This document shows positions 32,731-43,411 of a DNA stretch of 64,000 bases, piece after piece. How positions within the stretch are numbered: position 1 is the stretch's first letter; each line of letters starts with the position of its first letter. This stretch comes from Anthracocystis setariae. Its lineage: Eukaryota; Basidiomycota; Ustilaginomycetes; Ustilaginales; Ustilaginaceae. A program made the translations under genes and the position numbers. Location of the stretch: positions 41,948-105,947 of the forward strand of contig CAKMXJ010000026.1 of assembly GCA_928724745.1 (NCBI GenBank), in the 5' to 3' direction. The notes beneath the pieces were generated by a model. It worked only from the letters and a program-made list of their open reading frames with translations, ran no database searches and was not told the origin of the DNA.

Positions 32731-33080
32731 TGTTATGCTACTGGGGTCTTAGAACCTTGGAATGTGGTTGTGCGTCTGTGTCAAGGCCAGGGGCGTGGTA
32801 CCGGGTGTTGCTCCCAGGATTGTTGCCAAGATAGCGGAGCGGGGAGTCAGGAGAGCGGGAGAAGGTCTGTGATTTCCACCTACTAGAGTGAGTAAGCTAA
32901 AATACAATTGACATCTTAATGTGAGTTAGTTGCAGGGAAAGTCTTTGGCATGGCCCCCAGGAGCCCCTCCCAGGGATTGCTGCAGTAACCCCCTGGGCCC
33001 CAATCCACGCCCTGGATTGGGAAAGTCATCTCCTGCTCACCACCCTTCTATATTCCTGCCCGACACTGATGTTTGTAACA
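32731..33080 (-). mobile_element. LTR, family B, CpG-decayed copy
   Basis: It begins TGTTATGCTACTGGGG and ends GATGTTTGTAACA, colinear with 9702-10051. Many differences are CG in the other copy replaced by TG or CA here (CCTCGGAACG to CCTTGGAATG; CCGGGATCG to CCAGGATTG). Flanking pentamers (CGCCG and TTCCG) do not match. Confidence 0.85.
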
Positions 33081-33314
33081 TTCCGCCCACTCTTGGTTAC
33101 GGAGCTACCTGGCCTGACATAACAACAGAGCCAGCTCTATACACCACTCCACCATTGTGAGGTCTGTTGCGACTTAGCTACTTGCTTTAGCACCTTTGGC
33201 AGACTATTGACTTGTCATACCTGGCCGCCTATCGTCAAGGTCGCCCCTTGGCGCACTCGACTTCCAATACAGACAATTAGCCTCCGTGCAGATTGCCACT
33301 GTACAAGAACAAGG

Positions 33315-33660
33315 AATGTACGGCCTCCAAGTAGACCTGGAGGTCGCTCAACTCATGTATATAAGCTCAGTTGTCCACCGCCTCCGCTGGCAAGGTTAAC
33401 TCGTGCAATACAAGATACATTTTATCCTGTCTCACAGTTGAACGAGTCGCATCGTAAAAAAGGGAAGAACTCATCCGGCAGCCACCCATCGCGGCCACCC
33501 CCGGAGTCGCAGCCAGCCAATCGGGGGTAGCTTCGGTGGGTGGCTGCGAGACGGAATTTTCCGCTTTTTTCGATATGAGTCTGCCGGGATTAGTTCCGAC
33601 CCAAGAAGACTCCATTCCAGCCACGCAGTGCAAGACCAAACCTCGCTAAAATAACAGCTT
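33315..33660 (+). repeat. TATA-containing repeat, family E, copy 2, with nested foldback element
   Basis: Same blocks as 31073-31260, interrupted at about 33435-33576 by a foldback element. The element has imperfect terminal inverted repeats (TCGTAAAAAAGGGAA and TTCCGCTTTTTTCGA) and internal arms (GGCAGCCACCCATCG... and GGTGGGTGGCTGCGAG). An ACGAGTC / ATGAGTC repeat flanks it. Confidence 0.5.
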
Positions 33661-33935
33661 ATCAAACATCTTTTACGATGTGGATCATAAAGAAGATGAA
33701 CATCCGTTCAGAGAAGTCATAACCCCTGGCTTCCCCCCCATGGCTCCGGGTACGAATATTTCTTTCAACGATGTGCTTTTGCGGGGCACGGAACTGATGA
33801 GATCATCTTTTATCACAGCGTTGTGAAATTGGATCGTCACGCCCCTCCCTTTCTTTTGGCAAACTCGACGTTCGCAAAAAATCATGAATTACAAATTTGT
33901 TTAAAGATTTTAGGTCTTGTGCTACGTGGCTGGAG

Positions 33936-34070
33936 TCACATCGAAAAAAGCGGAAAGTTGAGTTCGCGAACCCACCCCCCTCACCCACCCGGGGTGGTTC
34001 CTGGGGGGGGGGGTAACACCACGGATCCACCCCCGAGCCACCCTAGCCGCTCACGATGCTGGTCAGGCAG
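33936..34070. repeat. Foldback MITE-like element, further copy
   Basis: It begins CATCGAAAAAAGCGGAAAGT, then TGAGTTCGCGAACCCACCC and CACCCACCCGGGGTGGTTCC, matching the left half of 20163-20314. A ten-G run follows. The right end is unclear. Confidence 0.5.
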
Positions 34071-34463
34071 GGCGCCGCTGGTACGCTCACTCAGGTACAG
34101 GCCTTTCCACGCAGGCACAGCATGTCAGGCGTCTACGCCTGACTGTTGCTTAAGTAAGCTCTGGTGTCACGTGTCTCACATGCAAGTCAGGTGCATACAC
34201 GGCCACCTGCACTGTATATAATTAGGCTCCTTCTGGATCGTTCTCCTTTTGGAATACCATCTCAATTTCACGCTCAAACCGCATACAATCGTGCGAAAGC
34301 GTGACACAGCAGCACAGCTCAGCCTGACGTGCCTGTACACCATAAGAATGAGGGAAAGTGCGTAGTGTTTGCCAAGAACAATGGTTGCGGGAGTGTTAGC
34401 GTTTGGATTCATATGGTTGTGAGCAAGCAAATGCAGGCTTTGCAGCTTGATGGCGGCAGTGTA
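34071..34463. other. Non-coding stretch before the Tc1 element
   Basis: I see no gene or recognisable element here. Confidence 0.4.
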
Positions 34464-35808
34464 CAGTACGTGTCCAAAAGTTTCCGCACGATTTTATTAA
34501 TTACATAACACACATGCGATAACATGTTCTTGTGATCGTGTATAACTTGGCAATGGTATGAACATGCTGCTTTCAACTTGGATTGAGATGATGTTAGTGG
34601 CTATGCTAAGTACAACTGATTGTGAGAAGAGCTAAGAACTGGTACTTGAGTGGAGCTCTGTTCTTGCGCAAAATCATCCTGACCCATTCCGGCATTGAGG
34701 AGATAACAGCATTGACATGATCCATGGTGATGTCATCCCTCCAAACCTCTTGAGCGGCAATAGCAAGCTGTTGTTGGGTCCATGGAAGTGGTCTCCGCTT
34801 ACTGAGCTTGTTCTTGAGGATAAACCATATGTTCTTGATAGGATTAAGATCCGGTGACATGCTGGGATGGTGTTGTGTGACAATGTGATGGCGACGGCAA
34901 CTGTTCTGCGCGATCCTTGACTTGTGTACTGGAGCGCCATCTTCAACAACTGACATGTCTTTTCCTGCAACAGCATCCTTTGGCGGTCTGTCAACAATGA
35001 GCTCAGCGTACTTATGTCCAGTTAGAGTTTTGGCTTTTGTCCATGCTCCATTAATATGATGTCTTGGCTCCAGCAGGATGACGACAAGCGGTGTTTTAAA
35101 GTTCCGGGCAATGCCTGCCCAAACCATGATTGATTGCCGGTCACTGTGGAACGTGGGAACCATATGCTGTAACTCAATTTGTTCACCAAGCCAGCAGGAA
35201 ACCCTAGATTGGCCTGGTCTCTCTCCAACTTTGATGTTACTCTTGTCTGTGAACAACACCCTCCTCCAGTTTGTATGATGGTTTGCTCTTGCCCATAGCA
35301 CACATTCATGCATGTGCTTACTGGATAACCATGGTTTTTTAAGGCAATACGACGGTTTATTCCATGTTTATATGCTATTCTGCAAAGTTGAGTTACAGAT
35401 ACACCTCCAATTGCCAAGGATAGCTGCTTCCAGGACAAGAACGGTGTTCTGAGCACCTCACAAATAACATTATGCTCATTGCAATCATTGCACTTCAGAG
35501 GCCGGCCTGACCTCATAGCTGTGTTGAGATGTCCATGTGCTCTGAACTTCCAGACGGTGTCAGAGACTGTGCTCTTTGGGATGCTCATGGTCTCACTGAT
35601 TTTTCCAAGCAAGTAGCCTTCATTGCGCAGTACTACCACCTGGGCTTGTTCAGTGATCAATAGTTCTTTGCTTTGGACCATGTTTGCTATGTTGTATCAT
35701 ATTAATGTCATTACATTATCAGGCTAGATGCTATCACACATGACGACAAGGAGGAGTGAAATTTGAATTAAATTATTGGAGCGTGCGGAAACTTTTGGAC
35801 AGGTACTG
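34464..35808 (-). mobile_element. Tc1/mariner element, 1345 bp, inactivated
   Basis: Terminal inverted repeats CAGTAC(G/C)TGTCCAAAAG followed by TTTCCGCACG occur at both ends (34464-34490 and, inverted, 35782-35808). A TA dinucleotide lies on each side (34462-34463, 35809-35810), the normal Tc1 target. It encloses one transposase gene on minus. Confidence 0.93.
34606..35681 (-). pseudogene. Tc1-type transposase with frameshift and altered catalytic residue
   Basis: The first part (35681 to about 35340) reads as the helix-turn-helix DNA-binding half: QAQVVVLRNEGYLLGKISE, then STVSDTVWKF and GRPLKCND. The second part, in another frame (about 35340 to 34606), is the DDE half: WRRVLFTDKS (first Asp), SIMVWAGI, VVEDGAPVH (second Asp), HPSMSPDLNPIKNIW. 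The shift lies in a run of six A (plus-strand T run, about 35334-35339), consistent with loss of one base. In Tc1 enzymes the last motif is PDLNPIEN with the third catalytic acidic residue; here it is Lys. Both defects predict no activity. A full-length protein would be about 350 aa, normal for the family. Confidence 0.88.
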
Positions 35809-35810
35809 TA

Positions 35811-36213
35811 CAGTACACTGTTTTTTTGTGAAATGTCTACTTCCACAGCTTGCTTTTTCACTTGCTGCAGAATAAAGTGCATTTCTGATGGGAGAATTGT
35901 AAACTCGAAATTTGGGTCGAGTAGATATACCTTTTCTTGCTGCAAAGTGTGGTTCCCATGGATGTTATTGTGAATTCTGCTAATGTCATTGTGACAATGT
36001 TTGAGATCCTAGCTGTCTGAGCGTGATTTTCCCTGATGTCATTGTGAGTCTCAATTGCTTATCTTTGGGAGAGGTCTGTGTTGATCATGATTACTCAGCA
36101 ATGTGCATGATCCATCCGTTTGGCTTGTCCAAAGTGCTGAGCCGCTCCTTGTCATTTTCAAAGAGCTGAGTCCTGTATGTCTTGACACTAACCATCACAA
36201 TACCAACAACACT
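35811..36213. other. Spacer between two Tc1/mariner relics
   Basis: No gene recognised. It is AT-rich and directly follows the right end of the Tc1 element. Confidence 0.4.
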
Positions 36214-37204
36214 ATGCCATCCACACCAAGAAAGAAGCAAAAGTCAGTTCCTGATTCAATCAGAGAGAAGATTGTGGATATGGTGAAACATCAATTGATG
36301 TCAAAGACCAAAGTAGCAAAGAGATTCCAGTATCCATGGTCAACAGTTGACAGCATTGTTTGTAAGTATGAGCTCACCAACAAGACTAAGGCACAGCGCA
36401 AGAAAGGAGGAGCTTTTTGTGGACATCAAGCGCAGCAACACCATATCAATGCAATGCTAGCCTATATTGCTTGGAATCCTAGTGCTACACTAACAGAGAT
36501 TGGTTGCAACCTACAGGATGAGACAGGTCTGGAGATGTCAACAGCTGCAATCTCCAAAGCTCTTGTTGGTTAATGCCAAGTGACTCTCAAGCAAACCGGT
36601 GTTGAGAACAGTCGACACAACTCTCCTCAGACCATTGCAGAATGTCAAGCATGGGTAACAGCGCCTTGATTCAATGGCATCTCACTTGATGAAGCAGTCT
36701 TCCTTGATGAGGCTGGCTTTCATCTTCAGCAAACCAGGAAAGTTGGACAAGCTCCTGCTGGACAACAAGCACTACAGCAAGATTGACCAGCTGATTGTGG
36801 ATCCAACCTCTTGCTCCTTGTTGCCATTGATCACATTGGTATGCAGGCACGCCTTGTTAGGACTGGAGCTTGGAATGCCAGAGTTTTTTACAGAGTTCTT
36901 TTTGGCATACATCTTGCCAATTTTTGAAGGTCAGGCAAAGACCTTTGTTCTCAACAATGCCCAGTTCCATCACAACGCACAGTTGGTAGCAACAATTGAG
37001 GCCGCCGGCCATAGCATTCAATACCTTCCTCCTTATACACCATGGTTCAGCATTGCAGAAAGGATCTTTGCAAAGGTCAAGCCTTATGTTGGACATCAAG
37101 ACATTCAAGATGGCAAGGACATCTGTTCCTTTGTTGATGCTTCTCTTGCTACAATTACCCCAAGGTTGCAAGAGGATGGCTACACAAAGCAAACCGCTGG
37201 ATGA
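36214..37204 (+). pseudogene. Second Tc1/mariner-superfamily transposase (IS630-like), decayed
   Basis: The ATG at 36214 opens a helix-turn-helix half (SIREKIVDMVKHQLMSKTKV, FQYPWSTVDSIV) ending at TAA 36571. The same frame continues past this stop and a TGA at 36667 into VFLDEAGFHLQQTR (first Asp, 36706). A frameshift leads to FVLNNAQFHHNAQ, where the usual second Asp is Asn, then YLPPYTPWFSIAERIFAKVK with the final Glu kept. In intact relatives these motifs read ...DNA.FH... and PPYSPDLNPIE. At least two stops, one frameshift and one catalytic change make it dead. Its terminal repeats were not found by eye. Confidence 0.78.
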
Positions 37205-37413
37205 TGGTGGCTGAGCATGGCCACCCTCTCTCCACCAACCATGGTGCCTCCACTGCTCTTTGTTGTCATGGCATTGAGGTTTCTCAGATGGCTCAAGGCA
37301 TTCCACAAATCAATCCCATTTTGAATGTTCTTTGCCAATCTCAGTCTTCTTGTCATTGTTCTTGTCCTTGTTTTATGGACATCAGTACCGGAGGAAGGGG
37401 TTGTGGGAACTAG

Positions 37414-37907
37414 TGTTACAGCGGGCGGGAGTAGTCTTTCCCAATTGATCCCTGGATTCAGGATTGGGGTATACTGCGGCATTTCCTGGGAGGTATCTGG
37501 GAGGCCACATATCCCCACAACCCAGCTCCAGCAAGCTCAGGTTAGGATGTCGATTGTATTTTAGCTTACTCACGCTAGTGTCATGCTGTTCAGCACAGAC
37601 AAAGTGAGAATTGAGTGTAAGATGATGGTATTCCGCAAAGAAGCATAGCAGACAGCTGAGCAGGTTACGCCTGCTCAGTCGACTGTTAGATCGACGAAGA
37701 ATCCACTATTTACACAGTGAGAACGAGTCGAGACGCGAGAACTCACAACAGCTAGTAGGTGGAAAACTCAGACCTTCTCCCGCTCTCCTGCTTCTCCCAC
37801 TCCGCTATTGTGGCAACAATCCCAGGAGCAACACCCAGTACCAAGCCCCTGGCCTTGATACAGATGCACAGCCACATTCCAAGGTTCTCAGACCCCAGGA
37901 GCTTAAC
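37414..37907 (+). mobile_element. LTR, family B, interrupted by LTR C
   Basis: The outer sequence starts TGTTACAGCGGGCGGG and ends CCCCAGGAGCTTAACA. It has GTCGATTGTATTTTAGC and, after the insertion, TAGTAGGTGGAAAACTCAGACC. Removing 37579-37755 restores a normal family-B LTR. No target duplication at the outer borders (ACTAG, CTCAT). Confidence 0.85.
37579..37750. mobile_element. Solo LTR, family C, nested (TSD GCTAG)
   Basis: It begins TGTCATGCTGTTCAGCACAG and ends ACTCACAACA, with GCTAG at 37574-37578 and 37751-37755. Near-identical to 10291-10463. The nested position shows family C moved after family B. Confidence 0.92.
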
Positions 37908-38040
37908 ACTCATCAACTACCACCTCAGCACAATCACACAGTCCAATTGTCAAGGATGGCATTGCAAGGTCCAATGCTGGATGATGATTGCAGAGCATTG
38001 CGTCCCATTGGGTGACAGCAAGCACAACGCATGACAAGCC

Positions 38041-38723
38041 TGTTGGAACACTAAGTTCCATACACCGTCTCACACTTCAAACATTTCACCCTTCAACCAA
38101 AAACCCCAACGTCGGGTTTTGCAACCTGCGTTAGGGAATCAAGAGTTCGAAACATTGTCTTAAAACCCGCGGTTGGGTCTTAGCAATTCCGGATGCGTCC
38201 TCAAATAGAAACCACGGACTCTCCCGAAATGACCAGAAGGCGGATTCCACAGCGAAAGACTGGTGCCAACGACCAAGTAAGAGGACCACGCCATAGACAC
38301 CATAACATCCACCAAGGAACGTTCAGTGCAAACACAAGGAAGCACCATCGCGGACTCAACGTGTATATAAACACCTCTTTGTTATGACTCATCAGTGTCT
38401 TTGGAATACATCAAATCTTTCCCCCATTTACTCTTATCATACCTTCTCTCCAACAACTTGTCAAGTAGTCATCAAAGTACTTATAGTATTCATTGTTCAA
38501 GCTTCTGCAAAAACAATGTGAACGTCTGTAACCCGACGTAGGGTCTTTGGAATAATAACAAAGACAACATTTGGATAACTTAAGACTTCCGGAATTCTAA
38601 CAAACCCGCAGTTTGTCAGAACCCGACATTGGGGTTGATCACCCGACGCCTACTTCCGTAAGTCACGCTCAAAAGCCATAATTAACTATTTATTCTTGGC
38701 TTTGCCGTAAGGCCGTAATTTCA
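38041..38723 (+). mobile_element. LTR-like repeat, family D, copy 3
   Basis: It begins TGTTGGAACACTAAGTTCC and ends GCCGTAATTTCA. A TATA-like box (GTGTATATAAACACC) lies near 38360. Blocks are shared with 17614-18381, including AACATTTCACCCTTCAA and ACATTTGGATA. No target duplication is visible (AAGCC, CTTCC). Confidence 0.65.
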
Positions 38724-39478
38724 CTTCCCCTATTCTTTTACAAAGCCCTGATTGACCATGGCATCATTCAAGCGGAGGAGATGCAAGCAAATGTCAACAA
38801 GTCGCAGACAAAGGCTCAGACGCAGGCAGAGGAGGAGGTTCCTGTCAGCGGTTGGGCGCCTGGTAAATAGGCCAATCCCGGTTTGAGAGCAGTGCGATCC
38901 TGATGGACTGGGCCGCCGGGTTTGCATTACGTGCCTAGGCAACTGGGAGATACAAGTTGGGTTACGCAGACACGTTGGCGGTCCAATGAGGGCTACTGGG
39001 CCGCGCTTGACACAGCGGCGGCGGAGTGTGGGTTTCTTGACCACGTTTGACCTTTTACCAACAGACCAATGTCGGCGCTCTGTTCAGAGGCGGCACGGCG
39101 TACTTGGTACTGCGGCGTGGTGGCCTAATGTCTTGTGAGCGCTCTTGACAAGGCAGAAGGCGGGTTGGTTGATTAGGTGGTCACTGGAAGTGATCACCAA
39201 GCTGTTACGGTGACGGCTAAGGGTCTGACGTCCCGGTGTCAGCTTGTAGGCAGCGTTTATATGCTGCAGTGTTGGTACAGGTACTGAAGAGGTCTAGCTG
39301 TTCTCCGACTTGAACGGAGGCACACGAGAAAGCTGCAATGCTACTGTATTGCAACTTACTGAACTAGATACTGGAATGATTGTGAAGACGACGTTAAGAA
39401 GCTATACTGAGCTGAAGACTGTGTTGTAAGAAGTAGAGTGGATGAGGAGCTCATCCACTACGAGCCAGATGAGGAGGC
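38724..39478. other. Non-coding stretch
   Basis: I see no gene or recognisable element in this stretch. Confidence 0.4.
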
Positions 39479-40323
39479 TGTTAAGCGCCAAGGGTCTGAC
39501 AACCTCCTGACTGTGCAACACGGCACACGGTGTGCAAGGCTTGGGCTTGAGGGCGCGTGGCGGGAGTGGTGGCCACGAGAGTCACCGAGCACGATCCTGA
39601 GGTTAACGGTTCTACCGTTGGGTCTGATATTCACTATTACTCAAGGTAACTAAGAATACAATCGACAAGCGGACAACAGGGGGGTGGCACACGGCTTCCA
39701 CCTTATAAGGCGTCATGCGTGCCACGCGGCACACGCCTCTTCCTGGAATGCGTGGGTTGCGCGCAACCTTGACTCACAACATATGGGTTGGACCCCTGTG
39801 TCAAGCACTGCGCAGTGCACCTCCGTCTTCAGGGAGCGACGCGCGGCGCGCTCCTCCATTCACAGCGTACCGCGCAGCGCGCCCCTAATTAAAAGAAATA
39901 ATTATCCTTTTTATTTGGGGCAGTAGTTGAGTCAAAGTACTCGCACAATTGTCAAAAAGATATGGCGACCTTGACGCAGTCTTGAGTAGATTTGTGGATG
40001 AGGAGACTATTCTACAAGACATGAAGACCTGGGTGGCCATTTATACTATTGAGGCTACGCTGTAAGGATACTTTGGGACTTGAAAAACTAGAGTGAAAAA
40101 CTTTCTCATGTGACGCAACCCAGAAACTGGAATTGCTTTACATGACGCAATTGAAAATCCGGCCGACGCTATTGTCAACCAAGAAAGAAAAGTTGGCGTA
40201 TTGATATTTCTAACACTAATGGCCCTACGCCGCGCGGCACGCCCACTCTCCTGTGCAGCCGTTGGGCAGTGTTCCGATGGCGCGCTGGCTGGGACGTAAC
40301 AGAACCTCTGTCCAACCGTAACA
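39479..40323 (-). mobile_element. LTR, family A, reverse, split by a 326-bp insertion
   Basis: It begins TGTTAAGCGCCAAGGG and ends CAACCGTAACA, the reverse of a family-A LTR, with the CCTTATAAGG box near 39700. The LTR breaks at CCCCTAAT (39889) and resumes at TAATGG (about 40217). Outer flanks GAGGC and GTTAG do not match. Confidence 0.85.
39890..40215. mobile_element. 326-bp insertion nested in LTR A (TSD CTAAT)
   Basis: CTAAT occurs at 39885-39889 and 40216-40220, exactly where the LTR is broken. The insert starts TTAAAAGAAATAATTATCC and ends GATATTTCTAACA, with weak inverted similarity (AGAAATA / TATTTCT) at its ends. No coding capacity. A MITE is a reasonable guess; the family is unknown. 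Confidence 0.6.
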
Positions 40324-41721
40324 GTTAGTGGATATATGCAGCTTGAGTGGGGATTCATTCATTGCAGGGTTGCTGTTGTGAGCCAGCCGGCCCAATGACA
40401 TGTCTCTCCATCATGCAGACGCATCTGGGATGACCATTCCGATGATCTGCTTTGAGAGCATCGGATCGGATCTACAAATACATCTGGAATGCAGCAAACG
40501 AGCAACAAAAGCTTGGGACACAGCGGGATTTAGAGCCTCCTTCGCTCTTCAACTACCCCGCTATCACGTTGACTCACGGATCTGGTCAAACTTGCTGTCA
40601 CTGTAGCCGTCTCTTGTGGTGTGAACGGATCTAGCGAGAGCTTCTTAGATGTCATGTATCCCTTGCACAAGGTGAATGGACAGTGCCCAGTCGAGCTGCC
40701 CTCCAACACAACATTGTTACTGCTGTCGTACAATTGTCTCGGCTTACTACGCAGCCGATCAAAGAAGCAAGCCAATTGCTCGTCGCCGCCCGCCCGCCCG
40801 CCGCTGTATGAACGGCAAATTTGAGCTCTTGAGGGCGCACTACCCTCACATTTTGCTCAAACTCGGCGTCTAGCACAAGGATCTGTTTCCTCCCAACATG
40901 ATGTGGGGCGGAAAACCAACCTCTGTCGCTGTTCACAACTTTGGGCAGGCCGACATCATTTGTCAATGCGGTCGAGCTAGACTCGATGATCAATGCGAGG
41001 AAGGCAGCTTTTACATCCAGAACAAGCTTGATTTACCACCATCCAGAGAGATTTGTCACTTTTGAACATTGCGAACGTAGCTTTGCGGAGACCGTTTTTC
41101 TTCGAACTTTGCCAAACCGGTCCAGCAACCAAGGCAGGCTCGAGCCGATTCAGATCTTGAGTCTCGGTTTTCCCCATCGGTCCTCGATCTCTGCTGAAAC
41201 GTAACCCTGCCTCTTTCTCACCGCATAATACACAGTGAATCATGCAAAGCTTTGATGCAATCGGATCTCGATGTTGGACGCTTGCGTGTGCCCTTTCGCT
41301 TTTCATCTCGCTCTCAGCCAAGCTGTATTGAGGGTAGTTGTGGCCCCTGATTGTGCAAACCTTCTCTACAACAGCTTTACCTGCCACCTGATGCTACGGT
41401 CCCTTGCAGAAAGCAAATTTGTTCGGAGTCTAGCCAAATGGCGCCGTCTAAACACGTGGACACTGGCAACCACAGACGCCCGGCTCGTGAGTGATACAAT
41501 GCGATTCTGAATGTGGTGCTTGTCCAATTAGGATATATGATACATCTTGTAAGTGGGTATGCGAAGGTATGCGATTACAGTGCAAGAAATGCAGATGCGA
41601 TGACGGAGATGCTGAGTTGACTGACTGAGATAGAGGATCAATGTGGGCACATGGCAGACGAGTGTCGATGCAGCGACGATTGAGGAAGCAATATCTGGGT
41701 TTCGAAGAACTGACGGATGTA
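40324..41721. other. Intergenic stretch
   Basis: I see no supported gene. Several short frames overlap on both strands without recognisable features. It is the downstream side of the convergent gene on minus. Confidence 0.4.
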
Positions 41722-43411
41722 TCAGCCAAGTCCAAGTCGAGCGTCGTTGCTGGTCGCCGCCTGTGGTGCGGTGCTTGCGTTGTCGGAACGAGTGCCAGCC
41801 GGTGCCAAGCTACCGGGAAGAGCATCGTCGACATTGTTGACCTCGGTGATCGACTTCGACCCTGTGGCGCGCTTGGTACGGGCAGAGCGGGGAGCGGCTG
41901 GTCGCTTGTAGCCATGGCCAAAACGGCCGTTGCTTTGGCGGTTCTGGTTGAGGCTCTTTAGGGTGTTCTGGGTGTGGTGGCGATGACGACGGTCCGGCCG
42001 GTAGTACGTGGAAGAGCCGTGACGCTTGGCTCGCTTTCGCGTGCCGAGGACGGGGTCAAGCTCGCTTTCGTGTTCTTCCCTGCCAATCTCGGGATCTGAC
42101 TCGCTCTGATCGTCGTAGTCGTCTGCGTCAAAAGGGACAAAAGGCGGAGGCGCAGCGCCGAGGAGAGATGCGTCCGACGACTCGCATTCTAGATCGAACT
42201 CCAGAGCTCTGTTGCGATCGCCGTTGAGGATAAGCGATGAGTCGGAGCGACGCACAAAAGCGACGCGACGGCCCTGACCGGGGTCAAGGTCGGAGACTGA
42301 AGGGCTGCCGAGCTCGCGGAGGGGGGTGCCCTCGAGGCGTTGCGTGTGAGGACGCATCGTCCGCTGCGACCGTGTGTGGTCTTGAAGCGACTCGTGACCT
42401 CGGAGCAGCGGCACCTCGGCAGGCTGAGTCGGTTCCTGAGACGGTAGCTGCGACGGTGACAGATTCTCATGAGATCCCTGAGGCTGAGACGCTGCAGCCA
42501 GCTGTGCAGATAGCTGTGAAGGTAGCTGTGACGGCGTGTTAGGCTGCAGAGACTCTCGAGCTTGTGCCTGGGGCTCCTCTTCAGGTTCAGGTTGGTGCTG
42601 CGACGTCGACTGGGCCTGAGATTGCTGCTGTGCTTGCGGCTGCGGGACGCCTTCAACGCCAGGAGGTGCTAGCGCTGAAGTGGCATGGGAAAGCCGGCGA
42701 GCGCAGGTGGAAGCGATGGTTTGGCAAACTAGCTTGAAGTTGTTTTGCTCTGTCTCGCTCAATTGGAGAACAGCGGTGCTGGCGGGCTGATCCACTTGCG
42801 ATACAACGATATCTGTGAGGCCTCGACCAGAGATGTGAGTGATGCGCGTTGAGACTTCGTATACCTGAGAAATGAAGAAGGGTCGAGCGGAATGTGAATG
42901 TAGCAACAAGGGTCAGTCAGTGGCTGTTGGCGACTAGGCGCGAGGAAAGGCACCGTCAGCTCACCAAATTAACAGCCTCAAAGTAGGCGAGACCATCGCG
43001 CTCACACTCGCAGAGCCGATCCAGGGCGTCCATGAGCTGAGATACGGCGATTGTGCCAGCCTGGCGAGGCGTGAGAGCCGGTGGGATTAGGCGTTCGAGA
43101 CCAGGAGGGACGTCGAGGTGCCTCTGAGCTGATGGTGCGTACGCGGTAAGATGCAGATTCCTCTGCTTGACGCGATGGAGCCGAGATCGAAGCGTCGCAA
43201 TCTCCTGTTCGAAAGACTGATGTTCGGCAAGACCATCTCTGAACGACACGGTGGCTGGATCTGGATCTGGAGCCCGGGTCATGGCCGGAGTTGGAGCTGA
43301 TGCTGGACCTGATGAGGGCAATGGGGTAAGGGAAGGCGATGGCAAAGGTATGGGGTCTGGGCCAAGAGCGCTGCGTGCTCCTGTGCGATTCGAGTCGAAG
43401 ATACCTGGCAT
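41722..43411 (-). CDS. Two-exon hypothetical protein, 529 aa, mostly disordered
   Basis: Exon 1 is 42965-43411 (149 codons, starting MPGIFDSNRTGARS) and exon 2 is 41722-42864 (380 codons plus stop). The intron 42865-42964 is 100 nt with GTGAGC...TTTCTCAG and is phase 0, joining ...FEAVNL to VYEVSTRITHISGRG. The first 45 residues are Pro/Ser-rich. About 55-80 (SFEQEIATLRSRLHRVKQRN) could form a short coiled coil. About 100-200 is the only globular-looking part (PRQAGTIAVSQLMDALDRLC, then STAVLQLSETEQNNFKLVCQ). The rest is Gln/Ser-rich, then acidic (FDADDYDDQSESDPE), then basic (TRKRAKRHGSS, RRHRHH, APRSARTKRA), suggesting a nuclear protein. I do not recognise the family. The clean intron and third-position bias make it a credible host gene. 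Confidence 0.75.
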
